Part shown: positions 9,282-17,914 of the stretch, piece by piece
Position numbering within the stretch: the first letter of the stretch is position 1
Layout: every line of letters begins with the position of its first letter
From: Roseiarcus sp963820095
GTDB lineage: Bacteria; Pseudomonadota; Alphaproteobacteria; Rhizobiales; Beijerinckiaceae
DNA: 64,000 nt
Reading direction: 5' to 3'
Assembly: GCA_963820095.1 (NCBI GenBank)
Contig: CAWFZA010000010.1
Span: 53,619-117,618, forward strand
The notes under the pieces: generated by a model
Databases searched by the model: none
Told to the model about the DNA's origin: nothing
Seen by the model: the letters and a program-made list of their open reading frames with translations, nothing else
Position numbers and translations under genes: made by a program

Positions 9282-10644
9282 TCAATTGCGCCGCGAGGCC
9301 GCGACGTCGTCGATCGCCTGTTTGAACGTGTCGACCGTCCGATCCAGATCGTCGTGCGTGACGATCAGAGGCGGGGCGACTTCGATGCTCGTGCCGATCG
9401 CGCTCGCGATCACGCCGAGATCAAGCATGCGCCGCACAATTCTCTTCACCGTGTCGTCCTCGAATGCGGCTTTCGTTGTCTTGTCGGAGGTGAAGTCGAC
9501 CGCGTGCCAGCTTCCCATGCCGCGAATTTGCCCGACCATCGGGTGATCGCCGATCGCCGCTTTGAGACCGGCTTGCAGATATTTGCCGTTTTCGAGGGAC
9601 TTGGGGATCAGCTTCTCTCGCGTCTTGATGTCGATGACGGCGTTGGCGGCGGCGGCCGCCACCGCATGGCCGCTGAACGTGTGAATATGCCGGAAGATCG
9701 GCATGGCGTCGGCGATCTCGTCGCGGGTGATGACGGCGCCCATGGGCATGTAACCGGCAGTCAGCGCCTTGGCGCTGGTCATGATGTCCGGCTCGATGCC
9801 GAAGTGCTCGCTGACAAACCAGTGGCCCGCCCGGCCGAAGCCGGTGATGATCTCGTCGACGATCATCAGCACATTGTATTTGGTGCAGATCTCGCGCACG
9901 CGCCGCCAGTAGGTCTTGGACGGAACCTGCGCGCCATTCGCCTGCATGATGGGCTCGCCGATGAACGCCGCGACGAGCTCCGGATTCTCGAGCTGGATCT
10001 GCCGCTCGAGATGGTTGGCGCAGAACGTCCTCGTAGTCCTCGACGCTCATGCCCAACGGATTGCGATAGGACATCGGGTTGCCGACGAAACTGTAGCCGG
10101 GAACGCGCGGATCGATGGTCTCGCGCACCGGAAGCCAATCGGTCGCCGAAAGAGCGCCCATCGTCGCGCCATGAAAGGCGTTCCAGCGCGAGATGATCTT
10201 GTAGGCGCTCGGCTTCCTGCCGCTTGCCTGATGGTATTGCTTGGCGATCTTGAAGGCGGTCTCGACGGCTTCCGAGCCGCCGCTGACGAACATCACTTTC
10301 GAGAGCCGTCCCGGCGCGAGCTCGGCGATGCGCGTCGCCAGTTTGACCATTGGCTCGGTCACGTTGCGGCCCGATCCGATGTAGTGGAGGGTCTTGGCCT
10401 GCTCGTACATGGCCCGAGCGATCTCTTCGTTGCCATAGCCAAGCGAATTGGCCCGCGACGACGAGCTCATCATGTCGAGATAGGTCTTGCCATGGACGTC
10501 GACGACCTGGACGCCCGATCCGGACGTCATGATCATCGGGCCGTATTTCTCGATATCGTCGCGCGAGGTGATCGGGAAAATGCAGTGATCGAGCGCGTTC
10601 TTGGTCAGGCTGTTGGCGCCTTCGATCGGGGTTTTCACGTTCAT
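9282..10644 (-). CDS. Class III PLP-dependent aminotransferase (one frame break)
   Basis: A fold-type I aminotransferase of about 453 residues. The ATG at 10644 follows GGAGACTT. Visible landmarks are YLDMMSSSSRANSLGYGNEE, the cofactor phosphate region FVSGGSEAVETAFKIAKQYH, AFHGATMGALSAT, and after a frame break near 10020 MIVDEIITGFGRAGHWFV and the PLP lysine in SAKALTAGYMPMGAV. The length, 3n+1, fits one extra base. Class III enzymes transaminate omega-amino groups (beta-alanine, taurine, putrescine and similar). The MocR regulator upstream and ABC importer downstream on the same strand suggest it processes an imported amine or amino acid; the substrate cannot be read from the sequence. Confidence 0.75.
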
Positions 10645-10683
10645 GGAAGTCTCCGTGGACGACCGTCCTAAGCTGAGCGGGTC

Positions 10684-10773
10684 GTCATCGCGAGGAGCGA
10701 AGCGACGTGGCGATCCAGGAGTCGTCAAGCGTCCCGCGCTCCCTGGATTGCTTCGGCTCACGCTGGCGATGAC
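10684..10773. repeat. Rhizobial-type palindromic intergenic repeat
   Basis: An imperfect inverted repeat of about 90 bases: the left arm starts GTCATCGCGAGGAGCGAAGC and the right arm ends CTTCGGCTCACGCTGGCGATGAC, with gatccagg/ccctggat as the inner arm. This arrangement resembles interspersed REP-like elements common in rhizobial genomes. It lies just upstream of the aminotransferase start, between it and the mocR gene. Confidence 0.65.
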
Positions 10774-10878
10774 GCCGTGGTTGCGCACAATCGCATTGCC
10801 TGTCGGACGTTCGATAGCGCCACTTGCGGGCAATATCAGCGGTCCACATCCTAAAGCAGATCGGCTTGTCGATTTGCG

Positions 10879-10960
10879 GACGCGGTCCACAGCCCGTCGA
10901 AAGACGGGCGTCCTTCCGGACGCCCTTCGGACCGCGTCGCCGCGCTTGCCGAGCGCGGCG
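10879..10960. repeat. Nested hairpin element downstream of the MocR gene
   Basis: An outer perfect 10-bp stem, GACGCGGTCC (10879-10888) with GGACCGCGTC (10929-10938), encloses two mutually exclusive hairpins: CCCGTC-gaaa-GACGGG (10893-10908) and GGGCGTCC-ttcc-GGACGCCC (10906-10925). It is followed directly by CGCCGCGC/GCGCGGCG (10938-10945 and 10953-10960). On the minus strand it begins 10 bases after the MocR stop, so it could end that transcript, although no long T run follows. A mobile palindromic repeat is an equally good reading. Confidence 0.55.
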
Positions 10961-10969
10961 TCACAACGC

Positions 10970-12460
10970 TCAGCCCTTGGCCGTGAGATCGATAAAAATC
11001 CGGCGCAGCGTCTTCAATTCGGCCTGGAGCGCGGGCCGCTCGAGCGCGGTGTAGCCGAGGATCAGGCCATGGCGGGGAGGGCCTTGGCGATAGTGCAAGG
11101 AGAGCGGGGTCACGACCACTCCGTTTTCGCGCGCGCGAAGCGTGATCTCGACGTCGTCGACGCCCTCGCGGCCATACCACAGCGACTGAATGCCGGAGTT
11201 CGTGGGCGCCGGCTCGAGCCATTGGCCGAGCTCGGACTGACAGAGGACCATGAATTCTTCGCGGCGCTTTCTGTAGAGCCGGCGCATGCGGCCGAGGTGG
11301 CTCGTGAAGTGCCCTTCCTCGATGAAATCCGCGAGCGCCGCCTGCAGGATGCCGGACGCATATTGGCCGGTGAGAAACATCGCCTGCGATATGTTCGCCA
11401 CCATGTTGAGCGGCAGAATGACGTAGCCGATGCGCAGAGCGGGGAACATGGTTTTGGAGAAGGTTCCGACATAGATGGTTCGACTGTCCGCCGTCACGCC
11501 TTGCAGCGCCGGCACGGCGGTGCCGGAGAAGCGGTATTCGCCGTCGAAATCGTCTTCGATGATCCAGGCGTCGTGAGCCCGCGCGATCTCCGCCAGCCGC
11601 AACCTTTGGTCGAGGCGCATCGTCACGCCGAGCGGACTTTGGCAGGACGGCGTCACATAGATCGCCCGAAGTCTCTCCTCGGGCGGCGTCGAAAGCTCCC
11701 AACCCTCCGCGCTCACGGGAAGCGGCGCAATCGTCGCGCCGGCGGCCGCGAAGGCGGACTGGGCGGCGGGATAGCCAGGGTCCTCCATCCACACCCAATC
11801 CTGAGGATCGGTCAGGATGCGCGCGAGAAGATCGAAGGCCGGCTGCGCCCCGTTGGTGATCACCACCTGGTCCGGTTCGCAACGCACGCCGCGCGCCGAG
11901 GCGAGGTAACGCGCTATCGCCCGTTTGAGCGGAGGGTAGCCTGCGATGTGCTGGTAGCCGAAGACGTAATCGCCGCCCGCCTGAAGCCGATGCGCGATGA
12001 TGCGCCGAAGCGTGACGAACGGGAAATGCGTGACGTCGGCGAGTCCGGGTTGAAGCGAGCGGCGGTGCGCCAGACCGAAAAAATTCATCGGCTGCGAGAT
12101 CATCTCCCGTCCGCGTTTGGACAACGGATCCTTCGCGCCTTTCGGCTCCTCGTTTCGATGCGCTGTCGCACGATTGGGCGCCGCGGCGACAAAGGTCTGA
12201 GACCCCCGCTCAGCCTGAACATAGCCCTCGACCTCGAGCTGCTGGTAGGCGCTCACCACCGTGTTGCGCGAAACGTCGATCTTCTGCGCGAGCGCCCGTG
12301 AGGAGGGAAGCCGGCCGTCGAGGGGCAGGCTCCCGTCCATGATCAGCTCGACCAGCCGAAGATAGAGCTGGCGATGAAGCGGCTCGCGGGAATTGCGGTC
12401 GAGAGCGATGAGGTCGAGAAGAAGTTCCGGCCGACGCGAGGTGGACCTGAGATTTTTCAT
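10970..12460 (-). CDS. MocR/PdxR-type transcriptional regulator (GntR HTH plus aminotransferase domain)
   Basis: A 496-residue intact protein. The N-terminus is a GntR winged helix-turn-helix (about 20-90: PLHRQLYLRLVELIMDGSLP, LPSSRALAQKIDVSRNTVV). A linker leads to a class I aminotransferase-like domain with NGAQPAFDLLARIL, WMEDPGYPAAQSAF, YVTPSCQSPLGVTM, IIEDDFDGEY and the PLP lysine in TFSKTMFPALRIGY. MocR proteins use bound PLP and an amine or amino-acid ligand to regulate neighbouring metabolic genes. Here the co-oriented aminotransferase and ABC importer downstream are the obvious candidates. The start ATG at 12460 gives the canonical length. Confidence 0.88.
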   Translation of the reverse strand: MKNLRSTSRRPELLLDLIALDRNSREPLHRQLYLRLVELIMDGSLPLDGRLPSSRALAQKIDVSRNTVVSAYQQLEVEGYVQAERGSQTFVAAAPNRATAHRNEEPKGAKDPLSKRGREMISQPMNFFGLAHRRSLQPGLADVTHFPFVTLRRIIAHRLQAGGDYVFGYQHIAGYPPLKRAIARYLASARGVRCEPDQVVITNGAQPAFDLLARILTDPQDWVWMEDPGYPAAQSAFAAAGATIAPLPVSAEGWELSTPPEERLRAIYVTPSCQSPLGVTMRLDQRLRLAEIARAHDAWIIEDDFDGEYRFSGTAVPALQGVTADSRTIYVGTFSKTMFPALRIGYVILPLNMVANISQAMFLTGQYASGILQAALADFIEEGHFTSHLGRMRRLYRKRREEFMVLCQSELGQWLEPAPTNSGIQSLWYGREGVDDVEITLRARENGVVVTPLSLHYRQGPPRHGLILGYTALERPALQAELKTLRRIFIDLTAKG

Positions 12461-12993
12461 ACATTGGGCTCTGCCGTTCGAGCCACTTCATTCCTGGAAG
12501 CCTCCTCGGGGTCAAGGTCGCCGAGCCTGGCGCATGGCTGGCGCGGCCGGACGGATTTTCGAAAAGCTAAATCGTGAACAATTCATTGTGTATTTCTGGA
12601 TTCGAGCGTAGGGTGCCGGAAGCTCGAAGAGGCCCCGCAAGGCGCGATCGCGGCGCGCTGGGCCTCGAAGCCACCGCGCGAGAGACGGCGATGCGAAGAA
12701 GGCGAGGCAAAGAGGGCGCTGCGAAGAGGGCGACGGCGGAGGTGAAGCCCGAAGGCGACCTGGCGGCGCCGCACTGGCGGTCAAGCGCCTCGAACGTCGC
12801 CATCGTTGCGAGGCTCGGATGCAACCTTGGAGGCGAGTTAGGCGGCGGAGCGTTTTTTTAAATTTTTTCGCCCGCAACCCTTTGAAAAGTCCCGATTCGG
12901 CCAAAGGAAACGAAGGAAAAAAAAGGAAAAAAAAGGAATTTCCCTTGGTTTTCCTTGGACTTGCTTGGAGGCCGCTCGACCGGAAGTTGTATT
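12461..12993. other. Gene-free stretch with T-run and homopurine tract
   Basis: I see no convincing gene in these 533 bases. Open frames exist on both strands but have Arg/Ser/Pro-rich shadow composition. Noteworthy are paired T runs at about 12851-12865 and a plus-strand homopurine stretch with A8 runs at about 12905-12942. The AT-rich part near 12560-12600 may hold the promoter of the MocR gene, which is read leftwards from 12460. Confidence 0.4.
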
Positions 12994-14244
12994 CTAATGC
13001 TCGACGCTGTCGAATTTCCGCTTGTCGACCGGCGCGACGTCGCGCAGCTCAGCGGTCTCCGCTGACATCTTTTCGAGCGCGACCCGCGCGGCCACGTCGA
13101 TGTTGTGGATCAGGTCGTCGATCTCGGCGTCGGTGTGCAGGGGGCTCGTCGCCACCATGACCGTGCGGTTCAGGATGCCGAGCGAGCTCGCGCACATGTC
13201 CGGCGAGTAGTCCTTCCGCAAGCCCTGGTTCTCCGGACAGGTTGAACGGGTTCAGCGCCGGATGGGCGGCCCCTTCATGCGAGAGGACCGAGTCCCATTG
13301 GGTGTAGGTGTGCCGGCCCGTCTTGCCCGAAATGACGCTCGGCTGCAGTTCGGTGAATCGCGTCGCCGCCTCCTCGCTCGGCAGGAGGTACATCACCTGC
13401 GTCGAGCATTCGTGCTCGGGGCTGTTGAGCGGCGTCGGCTGAAGGCCGAGATTGCTGAGGTGACGCGTGCCGTCGAGGATGCGCCGCTTCTCGCTTCGCA
13501 TCTTGTCGATCATGCCGTCGAGCCGGTCGAGCTGGACGTTGAGCATCGCGCCCATCAGCTCCGACGCGCGGGCGCCGTTGCCGGCGAACGGCCGGATGCT
13601 GTCGCTCTTGCCCTGCCAGTAGAAATCGGCAAGGATCGATGGCGCAGCGCGCCCGCTCGGCGAGCTTCGGGTCGCTGGTGGCGAGGCCGCCGCCTTCGCC
13701 GCTGGTGATGTTCTTGTAGTAGTTGAAGCTGAAGGCGCCGGCATGGCCGATCGAGCCGAGCTTCCGGCCCTTGTAGGAGCCGCCCACGCCCTGGCAGCAA
13801 TCCTCGATAACGAAGAGATCGTGCTCGCGGGCGATCCCCATGATCGCGTCCATGTCGCAGGTCGCGCCCCACATATGGACGGGGATGATCGCCTTGGTGT
13901 GCGGACCGATGGCCGCCGCGGATCGCCTTCGGCGAGATGGTGATGGTCTCGTCGACGTCGACGATCACCGGAATGGCGCCGACCGCCAGAACCGCCGTCG
14001 CCGTCGCCATATAGGTGTGGGCCGGAATGAGCACCTCGTCGCCCGGGCCGATGCCCATGCCGGTCAAGCCCGCCGCGAGCGCGAAGGTCCCGCTGGCCGA
14101 GAGCGCGAAATGATCGACGCCGAGATAGGCGGCATAGCGCTTCTCGAAGGTCGCGCACTGGCCCTCTTCGCCGTAGCGGAACAGCTTGCCCGACCGGATC
14201 ACGCGGGCGATCGCCTCGATTTCCTCCTCGCCGACGATATACAT
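12994..14244 (-). CDS. DegT/DnrJ/EryC1/StrS family aminotransferase (three frame breaks)
   Basis: A sugar-aminotransferase-like PLP enzyme of about 416 residues. The ATG at 14244 is preceded by AGGAG. Segments in order are EEEIEAIARVIRSGKLFRYG, ALSASGTFALAAGLTGMGIG and DEVLIPAHTYMATATAVLAV; a break near 13920; MWGATCDMDAI, VIEDCCQGVGGSYKGRKLG and the PLP lysine in SFNYYKNITSGEGG; a break near 13640; the C-terminal domain; and a break near 13240 before the end at 12994. The length is a multiple of three, consistent with three one-base insertions. The family usually aminates keto-sugar nucleotides. It lies 178 bases downstream of livM on the same strand, with no sugar genes adjacent. Confidence 0.7.
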
Positions 14245-14421
14245 TGGCGTCAACTCCTGGCGCGTGTGAACGCCATCAGTAGCGGAAGCCGGCGACGGAG
14301 AAAGCGCCAATCCCCGGCTTTTGCGGGGAGCCACTTTCGGAAGCGGCGCCATCCGCCGCTTCGGTGACGAGCCGCATGGGGGTCGAAGCCGTCAGCGCTA
14401 TCGATGCTGTCGGATGGCGGC

Positions 14422-15390
14422 TTACAGCGACACCCTGGCTCGCGCAGCCAGTTCGCCCACAATGCCGCGGCGGAACGCCAGCACGCAGGCGACGAACACG
14501 ACCCCCTGGATCACGGTCACCCACTGGCCGAACTGGGCGAGATAGTTCTGCATCGCAACGACGATGAGCGCGCCGACCACCGGGCCGTAGAATGTGCCCA
14601 TACCCCCGACCAGGGTCATCAGCACGACTTCGCCCGAGGTCGAGAACGATACGTCGGTCAGCGACGCATTCTGGACGACCAGCGCCTTGGTCGCGCCGGC
14701 GAGGCCCGCGATCACTGCCGACAGGACGAAGGCCGCTAGCTTGTATTGAACCGCGCGATAGCCGAGCGACACGGCCCGCGGTTCGTTGTCGCGGATCGCC
14801 TTCAGAATCTCGCCAAACGGCGAATTGACCGCGCGCTGCACGACAAGAAAGCCAAACAGAAACACCACCGCGACAAAACAATAGAGGATCCACGGATTGC
14901 TGAGATCGATGAAGCCGAGCGCCCGGCCTTGCGGGACCGCCTGGATGCCGTCCTCGCCGTGCGTGAACGGCGCCTCGACGCAGACAAAAAACACCATCTG
15001 GGAAAAGGCCATGGTGATCATCGCGAAGTAGATGCCGGCGCTGCGGATCGCCAGCGCTCCCGTGACGAACCCGAGAAGGGCGGAGGCCGCGACCCCAACG
15101 GCGATCGCCGAGACGGGCTCGAGGCCCCACACTTTGGCGGCGTGGGCGCAGACGTAGCTCGCGAGCCCGAAGAACATCGCGTGCCCAAGGGAAAGAAGGT
15201 TGGCGTAGCCGATCAGGAGATTGAACGCGCAGGCGAACAAGGCGAAGCACATCGCCTGCATGACGAAGAATGGATAGGCGAAAAAGGGCGCGATCGCGAT
15301 CAGAACAACCATGACCGCGAAAGCAACGGCGTTTACGCGGCGGTCGTGGCTCGCTAAGTCCGCCGGGGCGACTGAGGCGTCGATGTCCAT
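14422..15390 (-). CDS. livM: Branched-chain amino acid ABC transporter permease LivM
   Basis: An intact inner-membrane permease of 322 residues with 8-10 hydrophobic segments and the LivM signature FNLLIGYANLLSLGHAMFFG, followed by AIRDNEPRAVSLGYRAVQYK and LVGGMGTFYGPVVGAL. The ATG at 15390 sits one base after the livH stop (15394-15392), which implies coupling; an in-frame TTG at 15408 is less likely. It pairs with LivH to form the channel for branched-chain or related amino acids. Confidence 0.85.
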   Translation of the reverse strand: MDIDASVAPADLASHDRRVNAVAFAVMVVLIAIAPFFAYPFFVMQAMCFALFACAFNLLIGYANLLSLGHAMFFGLASYVCAHAAKVWGLEPVSAIAVGVAASALLGFVTGALAIRSAGIYFAMITMAFSQMVFFVCVEAPFTHGEDGIQAVPQGRALGFIDLSNPWILYCFVAVVFLFGFLVVQRAVNSPFGEILKAIRDNEPRAVSLGYRAVQYKLAAFVLSAVIAGLAGATKALVVQNASLTDVSFSTSGEVVLMTLVGGMGTFYGPVVGALIVVAMQNYLAQFGQWVTVIQGVVFVACVLAFRRGIVGELAARARVSL

Positions 15391-15391
15391 G

Positions 15392-16282
15392 TCAGGCCGC
15401 CCGTCCAAACAATCCGGTTGGCCGGACGAGGAGAACGATCGCCATGATCACGAACACCACCGTGTTCGACGCCTCCGGGTAGAACACCTTCGTCAAGCCT
15501 TCGACGACGCCCAGCACGAAGCCGGTCACGATCGAGCCGAGGATCGATCCCATGCCGCCGATCACCACGACCGCGAAGACGACGGCGATGATGTCCGCGC
15601 CCATGCCCGGACGGACCTGATCGATCGGCGCCGCGAGCACGCCGGCGAACGCCGCAAGCGCGACGCCGAAACCGTAGGTGAGGGTGACCATGCGCGGCAC
15701 ATTGATGCCAAAGGCGCGCACCATGGTCGGGTTTTCGGTCGCGGCGCGCAAGTATGCGCCGAGCTTGGTCTTCTCGATGACGAGCCAAGTGCCGAAACAG
15801 ACCGCGACCGAGGCGACGATCACCCAGCCGCGATAGACCGGCAGAAACATGAAGCCGAGATTAAAGGCGCCAGTCAGCTGCTTCGGGATCGCATAGGGCA
15901 TGCCAGAGGCGCCGTAGTAGTTCTGAAACAGCCCCTGAATGATGAGCGCGAGGCCAAAGGTGAGAAGCAAGCTGTAGAGCGGATCGAAGCCGGCAAGGCG
16001 CTTGAGGAACAGGCGCTCGACGACCGCTCCGATGGCCCCGACAATCAGCGGCGCGATGATGAGGGCGAACCAGTAACTGAGGCCCGCGTATTGGAGTAGA
16101 AAATAGGCGGCGAAGGCCCCCATCATGTAGAACGCGCCGTGGGCGAAATTGACAATCGTCAGCATGCCGAAGATGACGGCGAGCCCGAGGCTCAAGAGCG
16201 CATAGAACGAGCCGTTGATGAGCCCGATCAGCAACTGGCCGTAAAGCGCCGGCATGCTGATCATGTGGCCAAACAGGTTCAC
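15392..16282 (-). CDS. livH: Branched-chain amino acid ABC transporter permease LivH
   Basis: An intact 296-residue permease. The pattern LGLAVIFGMLTIVNFAHGAF, the cytoplasmic segment AATENPTMVRAFGINVPRM and the later VVVIGGMGSILGSIVTGFVL are characteristic of LivH. The start is a GTG at 16282, 28 bases downstream of the livF stop. Gene order livG-livF-livH-livM on one strand with short gaps indicates one operon. The ligand may be branched-chain amino acids, urea or another amide solute, because this permease family is shared among those systems. Confidence 0.85.
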   Translation of the reverse strand: MNLFGHMISMPALYGQLLIGLINGSFYALLSLGLAVIFGMLTIVNFAHGAFYMMGAFAAYFLLQYAGLSYWFALIIAPLIVGAIGAVVERLFLKRLAGFDPLYSLLLTFGLALIIQGLFQNYYGASGMPYAIPKQLTGAFNLGFMFLPVYRGWVIVASVAVCFGTWLVIEKTKLGAYLRAATENPTMVRAFGINVPRMVTLTYGFGVALAAFAGVLAAPIDQVRPGMGADIIAVVFAVVVIGGMGSILGSIVTGFVLGVVEGLTKVFYPEASNTVVFVIMAIVLLVRPTGLFGRAA

Positions 16283-16310
16283 GGCCGCACCCGTCGTTCG
16301 GCAGGCGTCA

Positions 16311-17054
16311 TCACACCCCCAGCGCCTCGTGCAGCCGCTCCATCCTGCCTTCCAGTTCCGAGTTGGCGAAGGCGTCGATGATGCGGCCGTGCTCCATGAC
16401 GAAAAAGCGGTCCGCCAAAGTGGAGGCGAAGCGGAAATTCTGCTCGACCAGCAGGATCGTGAATCCCTCGCGCTTGAGTTCTGCGATGGTGCGGCCGATC
16501 TGCTGGATGATGACCGGAGCCAGGCCTTCGGTTGGTTCGTCCAGCATCAGGAACCGTGCGCCGGTTCGCAGGATCCGAGCAATCGCCAGCATCTGTTGCT
16601 CGCCGCCGGAGAGCTTGCCGCCCCCGCTCAGGAGCCGCTCGCGAAGATTGGGAAAGAGCGTGAAAATGCGCTCCACGCTCATCGCGCCGTCCTTTGTGAT
16701 CGCCGGAGGCAGAAACGAATTCTCCTTCACCGAAAGAGACGCGAAGATCGCGCGCTCCTCAGGGCAGAACGCGACGCCGTGCCGGGCGATTCGGTCGATC
16801 GAGAGGCCAATGAGCTCCGCGCCGTTGAATACGACGGAACCCGTTCGCTTGCGCACAATGCCGATGATCGCCTTGAGGGTCGTCGTCTTGCCCGCCCCGT
16901 TTCGTCCGAGCAGGGTGACGACCTCGCCTTCGCGCACGTCGAGGTCGACCCCATGCAGAATATGGGATTCGTTGTACCAGGCCTGCAGGCCTTTGACGGC
17001 GAGGACCGTCGTTCCCCTGGTGGCCGGCCGCGGTGCAAGAGCCGCCTCAGCCAT
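16311..17054 (-). CDS. livF: Branched-chain amino acid ABC transporter ATP-binding protein LivF
   Basis: An intact ATPase of about 247 residues with Walker A GRNGAGKTT, signature KLSGGEQQMLAIARIL, Walker B FLMLDEPTEGLAP and the LivF-typical EERAIFASLSVKEN. The ATG at 17054 overlaps the end of livG (stop 17049-17047), so the two ATPases are translationally coupled; GTG 17063 is an alternative start. Together with LivG it drives transport through LivHM. Confidence 0.87.
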   Translation of the reverse strand: MAEAALAPRPATRGTTVLAVKGLQAWYNESHILHGVDLDVREGEVVTLLGRNGAGKTTTLKAIIGIVRKRTGSVVFNGAELIGLSIDRIARHGVAFCPEERAIFASLSVKENSFLPPAITKDGAMSVERIFTLFPNLRERLLSGGGKLSGGEQQMLAIARILRTGARFLMLDEPTEGLAPVIIQQIGRTIAELKREGFTILLVEQNFRFASTLADRFFVMEHGRIIDAFANSELEGRMERLHEALGV

Positions 17055-17802
17055 GTCCCACACCGAGATAGGCCTCTCTCACCTCTTCATTGTCCGACAC
17101 CTCGCGGTAGTCGCCCTCGGCCAACACGCGTCCGCGCGTCAGCACGGTGATGCGATGGGAGAGATTGGCGACGACCTTGAGGTTGTGCTCGACCATCAGG
17201 ATCGTGCGGTTCGCCGAGACACGGCGGATGAGGGCGGCCGTGCGATCGATGTCCTCGTGCCCCATGCCCGCCATCGGCTCGTCGAGCAGCATCATCTCCG
17301 GTTCGACCGCGAGCGTTGTCGCCAATTCGAGCGCCCGCTTGCGGCCGTAGGAGATCTCGCCTGCCTTCGAATTGGCGAAGCCGGAGAGCCCGACGTCGTC
17401 GAGAAGCGCCAGCGCCCGTTCATTGAGCGGCCTGAGCGCAGACTTGGAGCGCCAAAAGTCAAACGAGTCGCCGCGTCTTCTCTGCAGCGCGATGCGGATG
17501 TTCTCGAGGGCGGTCAAGTGAGGGAAGACTGCCGAAATCTGGAACGAGCGCACCAGTCCCAGCCGCGCCACCTCGGCGGGCTTGAGATTGGTGATGTCGC
17601 GCCCGTTGAACGAAATGCGACCGCCGGTCGGGGCGATGAATTTCGTCAGCATGTTGAAACACGTGGTCTTGCCGGCGCCGTTTGGCCCGATGAGCGCGTG
17701 GATCGTGCCGCGCCGGATGCGCAACGAGACATCTCGAACCGCGCGGAAATCGCCGAAGCTCTTGCTGAGACCCTCCGTGACAAGAACATCGTCCATGCTC
17801 AT
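17047..17802 (-). CDS. livG: Branched-chain amino acid ABC transporter ATP-binding protein LivG
   Basis: An intact 251-residue ATPase. Walker A GPNGAGKTTCFNML, the LivG-type LGLVRSFQISAVFPHLTALE, signature ISYGRKRALELA and Walker B MLLDEPMAGMGHED are all present. It is the first gene of the livGFHM run; its promoter must lie in 17803-17914, between it and the 3' end of galE, or transcription continues from galE. No periplasmic LivK-type binding protein gene occurs in the window, so the cluster depends on one elsewhere. Confidence 0.87.
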   Translation of the reverse strand: MSMDDVLVTEGLSKSFGDFRAVRDVSLRIRRGTIHALIGPNGAGKTTCFNMLTKFIAPTGGRISFNGRDITNLKPAEVARLGLVRSFQISAVFPHLTALENIRIALQRRRGDSFDFWRSKSALRPLNERALALLDDVGLSGFANSKAGEISYGRKRALELATTLAVEPEMMLLDEPMAGMGHEDIDRTAALIRRVSANRTILMVEHNLKVVANLSHRITVLTRGRVLAEGDYREVSDNEEVREAYLGVGHG

Positions 17803-17914
17803 TCTCGCCGCTCGGCGGAGCGCATACGGTTCCTCCCAAAGGGCCGAGGTCTATCAAGCGGCTGGCGCGCTGCTTGTAAAGCCCAAAAGCAAAGCCGCAA
17901 CCGAGGTCTCGCGA

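Noticed and set aside
12512..12904. A 130-codon open frame on the minus strand upstream of the MocR gene
   Set aside because: Arg/Ser/Pro-rich composition, no ribosome binding site and no recognisable motif; kept as gene-free.
12900..12945. Purine-rich A8 runs as a structured regulatory element
   Set aside because: Low-complexity sequence with no pairing partner or conserved motif; could also be an error-prone region.
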